Positions 13,330 to 26,760 of a stretch of DNA of 64,000 nucleotides are shown here, piece after piece; position 1 is the first letter of the stretch; each line of letters begins with the position of its first letter. Below the pieces are notes generated by a model, which made no database searches, had not been told where the DNA came from, and saw only the letters and a program-made list of their open reading frames with translations. Source of the stretch: Archegozetes longisetosus (lineage: Eukaryota > Arthropoda > Arachnida > Sarcoptiformes > Trhypochthoniidae); NCBI GenBank assembly GCA_018873245.2, contig JAEMBT020000008.1:10085172-10149171 (forward strand), in the 5' to 3' direction. Position numbers and translations under genes: made by a program.

Positions 13330-15200
13330 AAACTTACTTGATGATTAAAATGCATTTGTTATAAGTTTATACAAGATATTCACTAAAAATGCATTTGTTT
13401 TCTTACAACATTTACAACATATATCCCGAATTTACCAATCGACGACTCTGATTGCCTGAACTTGTTTTACTATCTTAACAAAATCCTAATCTTCTACAAT
13501 CCCATTAATTTGAATGCCTTTCATTCTTTCTATCTTGTTTTAGTGATTCTCACTTCTCAACAGTTAAGCTTATATTGGATCTAAACAATCTAGAGATATA
13601 TACAAATACTTTCTACTTGAAATAAAGCTTTTTGCATCGATTTCTTAAAAGCACATTCACTCTATTGGTTTGATAGATACCAAACACGACTATTTATGTT
13701 GAAGCATTCTTTTATTTTGTTCTGTTGTTTATTGCATTAAATTGTCATCTCATGTCTATATGACTCCATCTCCTTATTTACTTATCAGATTTATCACATA
13801 TAACAATCACCTTTTGTCCAGAAAATTCTTCCCTTTATACTCTAATTATATAGTTGAACAAGACAAATGCGAATATTGTTTTAGGTTTTTTCATTAAAGT
13901 AAGGCCAAACAACTATGATATCAAGTTCTGACTATTGTACTATTTCTCAAATTCTATACTTTTACTCTTACTCTCATATGCAAACTATTTATCAAATTAA
14001 ATATTACTTAAACACTTGCTATGATAGAGTATACGGTTACAATTGTCTCCCTGCAAAATGCATTCACGTCTCCATTACATTATAATATTTTAATTAATGG
14101 GATTTAATTACAATTAGCTTAAATTATCAGATTCCAAGTCGGGTCAAACAATAACAGAAATAGAGAAATAATAAGAAAAAAGATTAATTATCAAAATTAT
14201 TTGACAAATTTCTAACTCCTATAGAATATTCTGAGTTGAAATCAAGAGAAACGTTGAAGATAAAAAAGAGATTTAAAATAATATATTTGGCAGAAATACT
14301 AATAAAATTCTTAAGTGAGAATTATTTTAAGATCATATTAAATTTAATAAAGTTACATTTTTATTAAATAAGAACTTTGTTCCATGTCATATTCTATAAA
14401 TCCTCATTTAGTACTTCACTCATAGTATAATATGAAAAACAATTTCATACCTGATTCTTCTCTAAAATCAAATACTATAAAATCAATGTTTTACTGTTTA
14501 TATCTTTATATAAATCTCTACCTAACAACGATTTGCTGCCAAAGTTCTTTGTAGATATCTGTTTTCAGTAATAGTTTTGGTTTACTAAGATTGAAGGCAC
14601 GAAACAGAAACAAAAACAAATTGTTTTCCAAGCTTTCATTTTTACGAAAAAAAAATTTAATAACAAAAACGTTATCTAAAGTTTGATAGGATATATATAT
14701 TTTCAAACTTATATTACTTGTAATCAAATATGAGTTTAGAAGTAAGCATAAAATCCAAAGTTGATTGACTTATTCAAATGTAAATATTTTCTTCAATTTC
14801 AGAGTAAAGAAATTTTTCGAAATACCTTTGAAAACGCTTTAAATGTCACATGTTATGTATTGAGTGATTTATTTTTCAAGTTCGCAGTACCCGCAAGGTG
14901 AATCTAAATAAGAATGTTTATTCTGTCAATACTTTCAAAGAATAAAGTAGTATACAAACAGCATATGTTGTGATAAATTCAGATGAGAATATATTCCAAA
15001 TTTAGAATCAGTCGATGCCTGGGATCAGAGGCAAAGTTATATACAATAATACCTCGATATAATCAACCTTTTTACAATGTACCTCTATTAGAATAATTGA
15101 GAAATATCAATCCTCAGCAAAACACTGTATTATGGTATTACAGAATTATTAGTGTATTATAAAATAATTGTGGTTTTACATGAGTTTTAGGGTTATACCA
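13330..15200. other. AT-rich non-coding DNA
   Basis: No gene seen. At about 15048-15110 the text reads like a decayed end of a pogo/Tigger-type element (acctcgatataat ... acctctattagaat), but no partner end was found. Confidence 0.4.
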
Positions 15201-15224
15201 AAATTTATATCTAGCATTTCTTAG

Positions 15225-15790
15225 TGCGACACACGAGTCGAGCCAACTAGTTCCAAATCGAGTTCGGGTAGTACTTGAATAGATTTGAAAGATTTGGATT
15301 CATATTAAGCCAAAAAGATATTCTGAAATTTTCTAAGAACTCATGGAAAATTCTAGAAAATCTCATAACGTTTTAGAAATCTATGAAGTATATTAGAACA
15401 TTCTTCTGGAGCATTCTAGAATACTTTGCAATCTCACATTAAATTCAGGAACTACCTGCAAAATATATTTTTGTATAAAAGAGCGCCTACTCTACAGAAT
15501 TTAAGAACCACTTGAAAATTTACTATATTCATTAAATGCAATGAATTCGAGTCTTTGGGTAAGCTCGAGACGAGTCCAAATCTAATTGCGGTTTGAACAG
15601 ACACGACTCGAAAGGAGACTCGAATCGATATTTTCAAGTCGAATTTAATTCTCTCCGATTTGACTCGAACTCGATTTGTGCGAAGCACTAGCACAGTTTC
15701 ACTATTCAATACACTTGTATGGTTCTACCTAGCAATCCAAATCTAAAATTTAACTCTCGAGTCTCTACTCGACTCTATTCTAAGCGCATT
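15225..15790. repeat. GAGTCGA-rich region, possible decayed inverted-repeat element
   Basis: Motifs cgagtcgag/tcgactcg and the string cgaactcgattt recur in opposite orientations at about 15230-15270 and about 15590-15690. This could be a degraded foldback element. The long minus-strand frame inside it is low-complexity and comes from the repeats. Ends not resolved. Confidence 0.3.
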
Positions 15791-16394
15791 ATATTTCAAC
15801 TTTGAACTAGATATCGAATTTTCAAAATATAATCCCATTTCAAAAATTGTGATTTAAAATTTTTTTTGGTCACGATTAATGCAAACATTGAAAGAGGTCT
15901 TAAATGTTCATCTGTGAATTATGTGAATAGAAATGGTAACTTATATAAATTTATATTTTCAAATATAAGCTGAATAAGTCGTAGAATAAAAGAAAATGAA
16001 AACAGGAATTTACTTTAAGTAAGGCATTTTGTAGTGAGACATGAAAAATGAAATCTTACAAAGAGATAAAATCTATACAATGACATAAATCGTTATTTAT
16101 ATCCTGTAATATCGATATAATCTCATCTATCAATCATCACTGCCCACACTTTAAAGTTTATTCTACAATAAAAGGAGCTAAAAAACAAAAAGCAGAAAAA
16201 TGTTTCATTTTCAGTAACATAGATATTAAGTATTCTATTGACTGAAACAATTGACTAGTTTTTGGAAACATGTCAAATTATTCTTATTTTAGTTGTTCAT
16301 ATAGTTTTCTAATTATAGATGTTTGAGTTTGAGATAGATCTGATCATTTGTCTAACTTATAAGTTACATAATGTTAAATCAATATTTAATATAT

Positions 16395-16448
16395 GATATT
16401 AAATTGATATTAAATTTATATTAAATTGATATTAAATTTATATTAATT
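16395..16448 (+). repeat. AT-rich 11-12-bp tandem repeat
   Basis: About five units of the type gatattaaattt in a row; simple AT-rich tandem DNA. Confidence 0.75.
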
Positions 16449-17687
16449 AGAATATAATACAACATGATGCAACGATAAAATGATAGGTAATCCATGATTT
16501 ATTATAATTTAAATTCCCACGCATGAACATTCTAATTATCTATTAATTCCTCTAATTAATTAGACAATTAATTATCTAATTTATTTGTAATATTATACTT
16601 TACTACTAGTACAATCATCAAAGTCTTTGTTTAACAAATCCTGTCAGCATTACAGCGCAAATTGCATTCAACTAATGCTCTAATTCTTTAATATGAATTA
16701 GATTGAGAAGATGTCAATAATGTTATTTCCAATCATAATTACATATGTATGTCATTTGTGAACTCTATTGAGACATACAACAATTGCATTAATTCGATTC
16801 AGTTTAACCAGAATGCTCAACACACTTAACTGAACACAACAAAACAACCCATTTATTATTATTAGCAAATATTAAGCGAGTAATGAACATAAATGAGAAC
16901 TGCGTTCAGAGCTGGCAAGACTAAGACTCTCTAACTCTAGCTTATTGTTAGACTTCTAAATGCTTTTTTACATTAGATTGCGTGCAGGCAAAGTTCGAAT
17001 GATTATAAGATTTGTTAGGAACTGTTCAGAACCTATCACTACTAGTAATTAAACTTATAAGCTTTAAAGTTAAGGTAACGGAAATGATGACTGTTTCACT
17101 ACAGGTTCTTCGAAATAAAAAGTATTTCGATAGTCATCCAATGGTAATGGTATTCAAATTCTTGTGTTTATCTATCTAAAAGCATAGATTTTTAGATAAA
17201 ATCTAAAGTTTAGCCTAAAATAAACTTCAGTTAAAATTAAATAACCATTGATTTAGGCCTAAAATTCAATTATAGAAAAAAATATTTTTAGTAATGAAAG
17301 ATTTCATATATCTAGTCGTATTCATTAACAATATGAACGAATTGAAAAAAACGACATATCAGAAATTGTTAACTGAAGCGATAGTTCATCATTAAAGAAG
17401 ACTATAAACAGTTAGAAATAAAATTTGATCATCAAAAATGATTGAAATAAGGAAATCAACTTTTTCACTTATCTGAATTGACTATCTTTCGAGTTTATCG
17501 GAAATTCTACGCTATATTAAACTCAAAACGCTTAGCCACTTGACCGGAAATCAAAGCTGATACTTAAATAGTTCTGTTTATCTTAAGTTTATAACAAACT
17601 ATCTCCATTGATTAGTAAAAACATGTTATCCAACGAGGAACACATGAAACGGTATTGTGCTCGAAACTAAATTTCCGCACAAAATGC

Positions 17688-17933
17688 TCACAAAATTAAG
17701 TCCATTAATGTATTAGTTATTGAATGCGGAATAATAGTGTTTTCTGTCATTTGTAGGACGTTGAATGGAATTTTCTCAGCAGAATTGACGAAACATAAAT
17801 CAAACATTTCTTGAAAGACTATCAGAGCTACTAGTTCTCGATCCCTGGTAAATGCTCCGTTGACAAGCTCAAACTCTAATGCTAAGCGAAAATTGAATTT
17901 TTTGACAGTTTTTATTACTGCTTTACTGATAAA
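17688..17933 (-). other. Orphan open reading frame of 82 codons, no ATG start
   Basis: The minus strand is open for 81 codons before TGA at 17688-17690. The translation has protein-like composition, including LALEFELVNGAFTRD and FQEMFDLCFVN. There is no ATG near its start, so it would have to be an exon or a remnant. A possible acceptor (aatttatcag) lies at its upstream edge. I recognise no family. An open frame of this length can occur by chance, though less often in AT-rich DNA. Confidence 0.2.
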
Positions 17934-18571
17934 TTATTGTTTAGTTGAATATTTATTTAAAGTTACTTTATGTAAACAGAATGTTCATTAAAACTGAAGC
18001 TATGTTAAGTCAGCAACTGACTGAAATTTAAAGTCCAATCAATTTTCATCGCTTTTAAAGCTTTTCATTTAACTTGTAACTCAATTTGTTTCACTAAATT
18101 ATCTGAAATTCACTTAAGCCTTGAGTATAAATCTTATTTACGACATGTATTCGGCTTTCAATAAAAAATAGCAACTATACACTCAAATTCAGGAGTCACT
18201 TATTACAAAACAGGAAAATGTTTACGGATTGATGCAAAGTTGAAACTAATGAAAATTCAGAATTCGATAGACGAAGCTCTTAGTGAATACCAAAGTAATA
18301 TAGAGTATTCTTGAATAATCTCGAAAATCTATAAAAAAAACTCTGTGAATGCATTTTTCTAAATGAATCTAATTCTTGTAGCACGTTGTATATTATATGA
18401 AACTATTGAAAGGACGGAATAAATATAACCTTGTGCATTTCTTATGCGAAGGATTGCTTTGGAGGAGGTTTCGATGCGCTCGAAAAATCATGGGTTCATT
18501 TAAAAAATTTTACAGATTTTACAAAAGTCCTATCACTGCCAAAAGTCAATTATCTCTTATCAATTTAAATA

Positions 18572-18745
18572 CAGTCTGACCCGGCTATTGGCAATTCGGT
18601 TAAAGGCAACCCCGGTTGTTAGCAAGTAATTTATTCGGTACCAACTAATCCAATCATATGTTAAAGAGTTCGGTTATAGGCAAACCCAGTTATAGGCAAC
18701 TTATGTTTTACGCACTGACCAGTTGTCTATAACCGGGTCAGACTG
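18572..18745. mobile_element. Pogo/Tigger-like MITE with intact TIRs
   Basis: The left end cagtctgacccggctat and the right end ataaccgggtcagactg are inverted copies, flanked on both sides by TA, the target duplication of Tc1/mariner/pogo elements. A CAGT start and the core ggttataggcaa suit the pogo/Tigger branch. At 174 bp there is no coding capacity. Internal repeats of ggcaa/ttcggtta resemble subterminal binding sites. The near-identity of the two ends suggests a fairly young insertion. Confidence 0.85.
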
Positions 18746-20097
18746 TATATTTTTCAAATGTTTTCGAGATTATTTGTAACGATTTTATAGTACTTTGAAT
18801 AGAAAATAGCATTTTGAGCATATTCTTAACTTAAGTCTCCAATTTTTTTAAATCAAAACAATTCCTATTGATAAGTTAAAAGTTATTGTAAAAGATAATT
18901 TAATTTTCAATAACTTAACGATCAATTAATCGTAGGTTTGTAAAAAAAAATTTTCAACTTTCTAACTTTCTGTTTCTTAGAATAAGAGAACTTTTTAAAA
19001 AATCTAAATTTTTTGAGCAATTTCCAGTTTGAAACTTGAGCTGAAAAATTATGAGTTTGTAGAAGTTCTAGAATAGCCAGAAATGAGGACAAACTGGATA
19101 CCGCTGAAAGAACATTGAAGAAATAAAACTCGGAATAAGTTGCCAAGTGTTTATTATACTACTATATGGTATAAAAATTGCATTAGTTCTGGGAAAAGAA
19201 TATGAGAAGAGGTGTATAAGTAAATCCAGAAAATCCCTTACTATCCCACAGCTATGATTCTTGGAAACAAGTAATAAATCGAATATAAATTTCCAAATAT
19301 TATTTAAGTATTTATCTATTTTTTATGTTCATCCCTTATATAAATTGCTTTTACATTAGGCTCTGAGAAAGTGTCCCAATAGTTTTAGAATATTTGTGCC
19401 TATTTCTTTGAATCCCCTGCCCATTTCATAGAATCCGAATCCATGAAGCATTTATTTCTTTTTTGATCGACATTTAGGTCATCGGTTGTGAAACATTTCG
19501 AGCTTTAAAAGTAATTCTAGTCAAGCTTCTGATACATTAATAAATGCTATGAACAATTTTTTATGACTAGTTACGAAGTAAAAAACATTTGGGAAATGTT
19601 TTTTCAAAATAAGCTCGATATTTGCATATTTTATCAAATTTATGAATAGAGTAAAATCTTTTTTTCCTAACAGCTAGTGATGAATTGAAAAATAAACAAA
19701 AAAAGTTTATTTTCTCAAAATTAATGTGCATTTCAGCGGTATTTTATCGAAAATAAACCGCTTATATAATCTGATCGATATCTGAAATGATTTTCAAGTG
19801 AAAACCCCTTTATTTCTAGAAACTTAATGAGTATCGAAAGAATAAATAGCGTAAACATTGGAAATAAATTGGATGAACTTCTCATCAAGATAGGGAATCG
19901 ATTTTCTTAGTTAGAGCTTTTATAGTAAATAAGTTGTACCAAAAGTAATGCTTACGAGAATGAGTCGGAAAACAAACAAAAAAACATACATAGTCTCCAA
20001 GCTATAACTGTGAGAACACTAAACAGTTACGTCTTTAATCAAATTTAGTCTTTAGTTGTGCCAAAATACAAACGCATAGTCTCTGACGTCAACCAGC

Positions 20098-20133
<36 letters not shown>

Positions 20134-20845
20134 CTCAAAATGATTTGAAAATCAATCAAAACGATTAGGAATCGGTCTATGAATTAAAGAATAGATAGAA
20201 AACTGGTTGTTATTCAAAGTAATCTGTCATTAGGCTTTCTCAATTCAAGTGATAAATTGTGTTTAGTATTAAGATAAATAATAAGTTGTAGTGTTTTTGC
20301 AATTATAAAATACTTCTTTTTATCTTTTTTCTTCTCTTTCTTCTTATTTTTCTATTTCATTGATGCTTAAGATAGCAACGGATCGAAACTTCTTTCTTAC
20401 GGTTTTAGTACTAGAAGTTGTATTTTTCTGAAGTTTTATTCTTGTTTTACATACTATTGCGTAAATCATATCGTGTTTAGCGTAGTCTTTGTGGCGCCGC
20501 TTGTAATCACGTCTTCATTCAAAAAGAATCAGCTTAATGGACAGCAAAAAATCAAAGTTTTACTAAAATAGTAACGCGTTTTATGGCTATCTAGCGAATA
20601 GAGTTTCAGTTATTCCTATTTCTGACTCAATTCTGAATTAAATACCTGTTAAGTTGTATAACTAAATAACATAAAAGTTGCTTTCAGTTAGTTTAACGAC
20701 CACTTTGTCAATGATAACAATTGAGATTCTCTCGATACATCATTAAGTGACAAGAACGATTCGAATCTAACAATCATTTCATGGCAAATTGTGTTATGTA
20801 AGAATCAATAGACTACTTAATGCGAGCCTCAATTTTCAATCTATG
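18746..20845. other. AT-rich non-coding DNA
   Basis: No supported gene. Apart from a TC microsatellite nothing stands out. Confidence 0.5.
20101..20130 (+). repeat. (TC)n microsatellite
   Basis: About fifteen uninterrupted TC dinucleotides. Confidence 0.95.
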
Positions 20846-20847
20846 AA

Positions 20848-20940
20848 TAGTTGCTGACATTTTGTTCCGGTCGCCACAGAAAATATTGTCCATTTGGGAC
20901 AAAATTGTAATAAATTTCATTCATTTCATTCATTTCTTCA
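20848..20940 (+). mobile_element. Probable 3' tail of a 5'-truncated LINE
   Basis: The string ccatttgggacaaaattg, followed by taataaattt and then a (ttcattca)-type tandem tail, matches the usual 3' end of several arthropod non-LTR retrotransposons (a terminal UTR with a polyadenylation-like signal and short tandem repeats). No reverse transcriptase frame precedes it, so it would be a strongly truncated copy. Assigned by general resemblance only. Confidence 0.35.
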
Positions 20941-21433
20941 GATCTTTAATACTGTTGTTATTCTAGTAGATATTCGCTTGAATGTAAACCTGAAATTTAA
21001 GCCTAAAATAAAATAAATAACTTCTTTCTAAGATACTGTATATTCAAATTTTATAGAATTTGTAAGAGTATTTAATCATATTCCTATCTCTCTATTCATG
21101 ATCGAAACTGAAACATCGGCAAAACTTTTTAAAGTCTTTTATGCATTAAAGCATAGTTGTTCTGATGCAATAAAATATTCTTTTAGTTCAATTGCTCACT
21201 CATTGGATCTGATGACAGGACGTGTATTACAGATTAAATAAGTCATAACTACTGTCATAACAATTGAAAGGATAATGGTATAGTTTAGAGACAATTCAAG
21301 TATGAATGGCGCCAAACAATTAGATATAGACATAAAAAAGAAATTATCAAAAGCATTTTCCATTCGGTGAAATCGATTTTTTCGTTGGATAAGTGTATCC
21401 GATAACACCCCCGCACATCAATGATATAGCATG

Positions 21434-21513
21434 TCATTCATTGAGTAAAGCAATGCTTTTGCGCTTTTTGGTCCTGCGGTATAACTTGTCGTAACACTTC
21501 CAGAATGCTCCAC
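21434..21513 (-). CDS. Candidate 3'-terminal exon of an unidentified gene
   Basis: On the minus strand, an acceptor (aatattgttttaacag) is followed by a phase-1 continuation of 26 codons and TGA. It reads GAFWKCYDKLYRRTKKRKS and ends IALLNE. Composition is coding-like, and the basic cluster resembles a cytosolic tail. Upstream exons would lie to the right, before RpL15. One possible first exon is MKESAQKMLFMQ before a GTACCA donor near 22450-22500, but its phase does not fit directly. Family not recognised. Confidence 0.3.
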
Positions 21514-23849
21514 CTGTTAAAACAATATTTAAATTAGATCAAGGTTTTAGATTTGTCTCAAATCGTTCATTAACCGCTACATAAGAAGTACACTTTCAAT
21601 ATAATTGACAAAATATTCTGTGAACGCATTAATGAAAATAGTACTCAATAGAGATAAGCCCTACTGAATTGTCAGTTTACTATAGTTACAGCACGTTTCC
21701 AATATTAGTTTTACTAGTATTTGAGTCGATTTAGCTAAATTGTTTGTAGAGAAGAATCATTATTAGCTAACCTTAATTAACTAATATTGTTGGAACGTGT
21801 AATGAGTTGTTTAAACTATGTGGGTGCCCGTTTAGTAAGATATCAATTTTCGTTGTGATATCTATTGTGCCAGACTAAGCAGCTTCATCTTAAAACTAAT
21901 TCCACAGATATCGTCTTATCTTTTCAACCAGATATCAGCAACACTAGTGATATCTATCTAATGAGAAAGAACCTGTCAAGTTTTTATGGATTTACAGCTT
22001 TTTACTCACTAATTGACAGAATGTCATTCAATAAAACCTATCAAGAAACATAAATGTCTCAAGAAGGTTTCATTATGATCAAAAAGAAATAAATAAATAC
22101 CATTAATCTTTAGCTTAAGGACAGAAAATTGCCAGTAATGCTTCAAAATCCTTCAAAAGTTAAAATTAGCCTTTGCCTTACAACCTCTCGTAAAACATAT
22201 AGAGTAAATGACTGGACACTATAGCTAGAAAAATATAAGATCTTCTTCTTAAGTTTTGAGATATATCGATACCTTTCTCATTGATTGATGAAATAACGAT
22301 ATGATCAATCAAGATTTACCTTTATTCGTAACGATATAAGACGGGGTATGTCTCATTTATCTATAAAAATAGTTACATTTTCCTAACTGCGTTCATTACT
22401 AATACCAGAATCAGATAATCGCGAACTATTTTCTAGTTGTTGACAACCAGAAAATAATTTGTGGTACCTGCATGAATAGCATCTTTTGTGCAGACTCTTT
22501 CATGTTATTTTCTTCTCGAATTGCCATCAGAATCATCAGAACTTACTCGAAATGATAAAATTTTGATCAGGATCAGCAAACATTACAGTAGTTTCGATCT
22601 TATTAGTCTATGATTGATGTACAATTACTTTCTAGAACTGCTTATTTTGTCATAACGCTGCTTTTCACTGATTTCATGATTTTCTTTGTGTATGATAGTC
22701 TTCTCATCCTGTTTTTGGTCAATTTTTCTCAAATTTAAATCAAATTTTATACTTTTGATCTCATTTTAAGCTAGTTTTCAGTCATTATTGAGCTTTTTCT
22801 TTAGTACTAGACATCTATCTGTTGGGACTTTATTCTCATTTTGTAAAGTTTTCAATTCATCGAGTTCTATATTCAAAAGCGTCTCAGGTCTTACCACTTT
22901 TTAACTGGTTCACTTCTTGAAACAATCGCGCTTCACACGAATGAGAAAGATTTGATATACAAATTATCAAAATTTTGCCTAGTATTTAAAATCTTTAAGA
23001 CTTTCAAATAAATTTTGATTTTTGCATCAGATTTTCGTTGCTTTTACTTTAATTATTCTAACCTTAGATATAGTTAACTCTCCTAATCGTTAATGAAGAG
23101 TTTTATAGCTTCTAAACTTTTCTAACTCTATTGAGCCCTATTATTGAGAACTGTTTTTGCTGTCAAAATTTCATAGCATTATCAAGAAAACAATTGAAAC
23201 TAATTGTATCAGAGTTTTCCTAACTAGACTTTGTTAATACATTTGAAAGTTCATTACGAGTTTTGTATGTAGTTTCATTTTGATTAAAAATTTAAGAAAC
23301 TTTCAATTAATAGTTTTATATTATGTCATCTACAATTTTTTCCGTAAGTTTTTCTGCTTTTAATAAGTAATAAATTCAAATCTTATACTAACTAACTTTA
23401 TTGATAAGAATCAATTTTATTTAGAAAATCAATTTTGAATTCAAGAAACCTATGAAATGTTTCTACTGTATGAATGCCACGTTATTTAATAGTATTTCAA
23501 TCAAAAAAGTGTTATTACAACAAATACTCACAAAACTATTTGATACGCATTTGGACGTAATTTGAGCATAAACTAGATAATAAAAAGGTACAAATAACCT
23601 GAACACTCAATAGAATTTGAGTTGTAACACAAAAACTGACCAAATATTTTGACGAAAGAACAAGCTAACTGTACAGTACAAAACCAATGACTTATGCGGT
23701 TGTTGAACAAAACAGTGAAACCGTAACCAATAGTAACAGTGCTGAAGCAAATACGTTTCCTTTCCTTTCTGAGACATAAGCGCATGTAAACGTTGTCTCA
23801 AACCTTAAATAAAATTAACTAAAGATCAAGCCGAAGACCAGCTCGAAGA
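21514..23849. other. Non-coding DNA upstream of RpL15
   Basis: No confident exon. It should hold the RpL15 promoter and, as is usual for ribosomal protein genes, perhaps a non-coding first exon, but I cannot place a start site. Confidence 0.4.
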
Positions 23850-24668
23850 ATGGGCGCCTATAAGTATATGCAAGAAATATGGCGTCACAAACAGTCAGAT
23901 GTGATGCGATTTCTCATAAGACTCAGATGTTGGCAATACAGACAACTTAATGTTGTTCATCGATGCCCGCGACCAACTAGGCCAGAAAAGGCCAGACGTC
24001 TCGGTTATCGAGCAAAACAAGGGTTCGTTATCTATAGAGTCCGTATCAGACGTGGAGGTCGTAAGAAGCAAGTGCCCAAAGGTCTGAGTCTACTCTCAAC
24101 TTGATGTTGCCATTTATTTTCCCATATCTTATTCTCCGTATTTATTTATTCTCTTTCTTTTTTTGATTAGGTGCCACTTATGGTAAACCTAAGAATCATG
24201 GTGTGAACGAACTCAAGCCCAGACGTAACCATCAGGCAATTGCTGAGGGAAGAATTGGTAAACGTGTGGCTAAAGCTCTCAGAGTTTTAGGCTCTTATTG
24301 GGTGGCACAAGACTCGACTTTCAAATATTATGAAGTAATTGTCTATTAGTTATACATTTATATATTTGTCAATTGATTTTTATTTTGGCTTCATTGTATT
24401 GATTCCTTCGTTTTCTCTTAATTTAATCACTGTTTGTTTTTAGGTTATTTGTATCGATCCCTTCCACAAAGCGATCCGAAGAGACCCTAAAGTCAACTGG
24501 ATTTGTAATCCAGTTCACAAACACAGAGAGTTGAGAGGTTTGACTAGCGCTGGCAAGAAACATCGTGGTCTAAGAGGACGCGGTCACGGATATGCTAAAG
24601 TTATCGGTGGTTCCCGACGTGCCAATTGGCGCAGAAGAAATACTTTGCAGTTGAGAAGAAAACGTTAA
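23850..24668 (+). CDS. RpL15: Large ribosomal subunit protein eL15 (RpL15)
   Basis: Structural protein of the cytosolic 60S subunit. Three exons: 23850-24081, 24171-24334 and 24444-24668; 621 nt in total, 206 residues, close to the usual 204. It opens [20 protein letters not shown] as in other animals. It continues with the basic [12 protein letters not shown] segment, the central [12 protein letters not shown] segment and the C-terminal tail NTLQLRRKR. Both introns are short (89 and 109 bp). The first uses the donor GTCTGA, which is weak, but the reading phase (AAA G|GT GCC) fits only there. A polyadenylation signal, aataaa, lies at 24722. It converges with PMPCB, leaving 317 bp between the stops. 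No transposon insertions. Confidence 0.97.
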
Positions 24669-24985
24669 ATTGTCTCTAATTTTAATTAATTAAAACGAGT
24701 TTCTGTAATACAAAAGCGAGAAATAAACATTTTTTGGATCTAAAAATCTGCTGAATATCTTCCCTATTATTTAGTCTTTAGTTGAAGAAACTGATTTCAT
24801 TAAAGCCAGAGTCCATTCAATTTCAAAACGGTTACAAGCAATTGATAATTGAGTAGAAATTTATTGCATAAAGAGAGCAAATGAATTAGAAAAGTGAAAT
24901 TTTAATTACATTACAAAATAGGTCTTAAGCTAATCAATTCATACATCATTGATAACTAAATTGTCTTAAATTAATTAAACATTGA

Positions 24986-26760
24986 CTACCAAGACATTTT
25001 TGATCTAATTCTATCATAACTGGGTAAGCTTTCGACGGGGCCAACGGCCGCAATAGCAGGACTTCGATCCCAAATATATTTCGTACAAACTTTCCTTAGA
25101 ATCTCCGCATTGACAGCATCAATTCGGGTCTCAAACTCAGGTAACGGAATACGTCTGCCGTAGCACAACATCTGTCGCCCAATATCTTCACATATAGGTG
25201 TCGAGCCATCCAATTGCAAAAGCATATTAGTCTTAAGCAGATTCTTAGCCCGATCGACCTCACTATCAGTCACTTCAGTGCAAAGTTTCATCCATTGGTT
25301 CTGCAAGTGCCAAACAAAGTCTTCCAATTTCGACTTTTCGGCTACAAAATAAATGCCCCAAAGACCAGTGTCTTTATAACAGGTATTAAACGATTGAAAA
25401 CTATGGCAAAGATTATTATCTGCTGAAGCCATAGCCATATAACTCGAACAGTTAGATCCACTGCCTTGTGATCGATCCCAGGAACCAATCAAGGTATTGG
25501 CAATCATCAGAGCTATATTATCAGCATTTGCCAAACCAGCGGCCTCTACAGCAACCGCAATGTGAGCCAATGGCATCGAATCATCTCTAACTCGAATATC
25601 ACTTCCCGTAAATCGACCAGGAACTAAAGCCGATTCATCATTCGATTCATTAATATTCCCTAAATATTTATTACATAATTCAACTAATTCTTCGTGATTG
25701 ACACCTCCCGCAGAGGCCAACACTATTCGCGGGCCTCTGTAGTGAGTACTAATATAATTGATTAAATCGTTTCGATTTATTTTCTTAATATTTTCCGTCG
25801 GTCCCAAAATAGTCATTCCAAGAGGCGTCGACTGATAGGCCACTGAATGCAAGTGATCGAAAACTACTTCTTGTAGATTAGTTTCTACTTCTTGCATCTC
25901 TCTTAAGATAACACCTCTTTCTTTTTCGATCTCTTGTTCGCCAAACTTTGAATTTTGCAAAATATCCGCTAATATTTCCATAGCATTCGGTATGTCTTTT
26001 GACAAACATTTAGAGTAATATACAGTCTGTTCTCTAGATGTGTATGCGTTCAGATGTGATCCCATGTTCTCGATCTCTAGCTCTAATTGTGTTTGTGATC
26101 TTTTAGTCGTTCCCTTGAAGGCCATGTGCTCCAAAAAGTGCGCCACACCATTGGTCTCAACCGTTTCATACCTAAAGTACCCAAAAATGAGTCAAATTAT
26201 TTAGTACCTCTTTGAGAGCATCAAAACTACAAACACATCAATCCGTGACTAGAAATTTAGTCAATGAGAAAAATCCACTTTTTCTACAACTCCTATAAAT
26301 TATTTATAACTAATTAACTAATTGGCTAATTAAAATTTAAAACAGAAATCATTTAAATTTTCATTGACTTCAATATAGATAATATCAACTTCTCAACTGT
26401 GGAACAAGTTCTAAGAAATTGACTCATATGTCACGAATCAATACAAAATGTAGATCCAGAATATAAAGTCTAAATATCGGTAAATACAATTCCATACCGA
26501 CTGCCAGCGTCTATCCATAGCCCAACTGTACAAGTCGGGATTCCAGAGTCTTCGGTTGCAACTCTTATACCATTTTTAAGAACCGATACCTTAGTTTCTG
26601 GGATATTGATGACTGGCACATCAGTTTTTACTGATAATCCATGTGATAATCTTTTAATTGAATTATTATAATATTTAGGTTTAATTAAATCCAGTTTATT
26701 TTTAACTAATTTTGAACCACATCTTAGCAAACGAGTTGATGCCATTTCTGATGCAATCAT
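24986..26760 (-). CDS. PMPCB: Mitochondrial-processing peptidase subunit beta
   Basis: Catalytic zinc subunit of the matrix peptidase that removes presequences from imported mitochondrial proteins; an M16 family metalloprotease that works with the alpha subunit. Two exons on the minus strand: 26498-26760 and 24986-26171, joined across a 326-bp intron (AGTCG|G TAT GAA); 482 residues, near the usual 490. The N-terminus is rich in Ser, Arg and Lys without acidic clusters, as in a matrix targeting signal. The inverted zinc motif HFLEH (HxxEH) follows the intron, and the third ligand Glu lies in the [11 protein letters not shown] region. The C-terminal M16 domain (around [16 protein letters not shown]) is present. 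A tttatt on the plus strand near 24860 gives a minus-strand polyadenylation signal. It diverges from ADAT2. No defects seen. Confidence 0.96.

Noticed and set aside
15452-15709. 85-codon minus-strand frame rich in Arg, Val and Ser
   Set aside because: Produced by tcgactcga-type repeats; it has low complexity.
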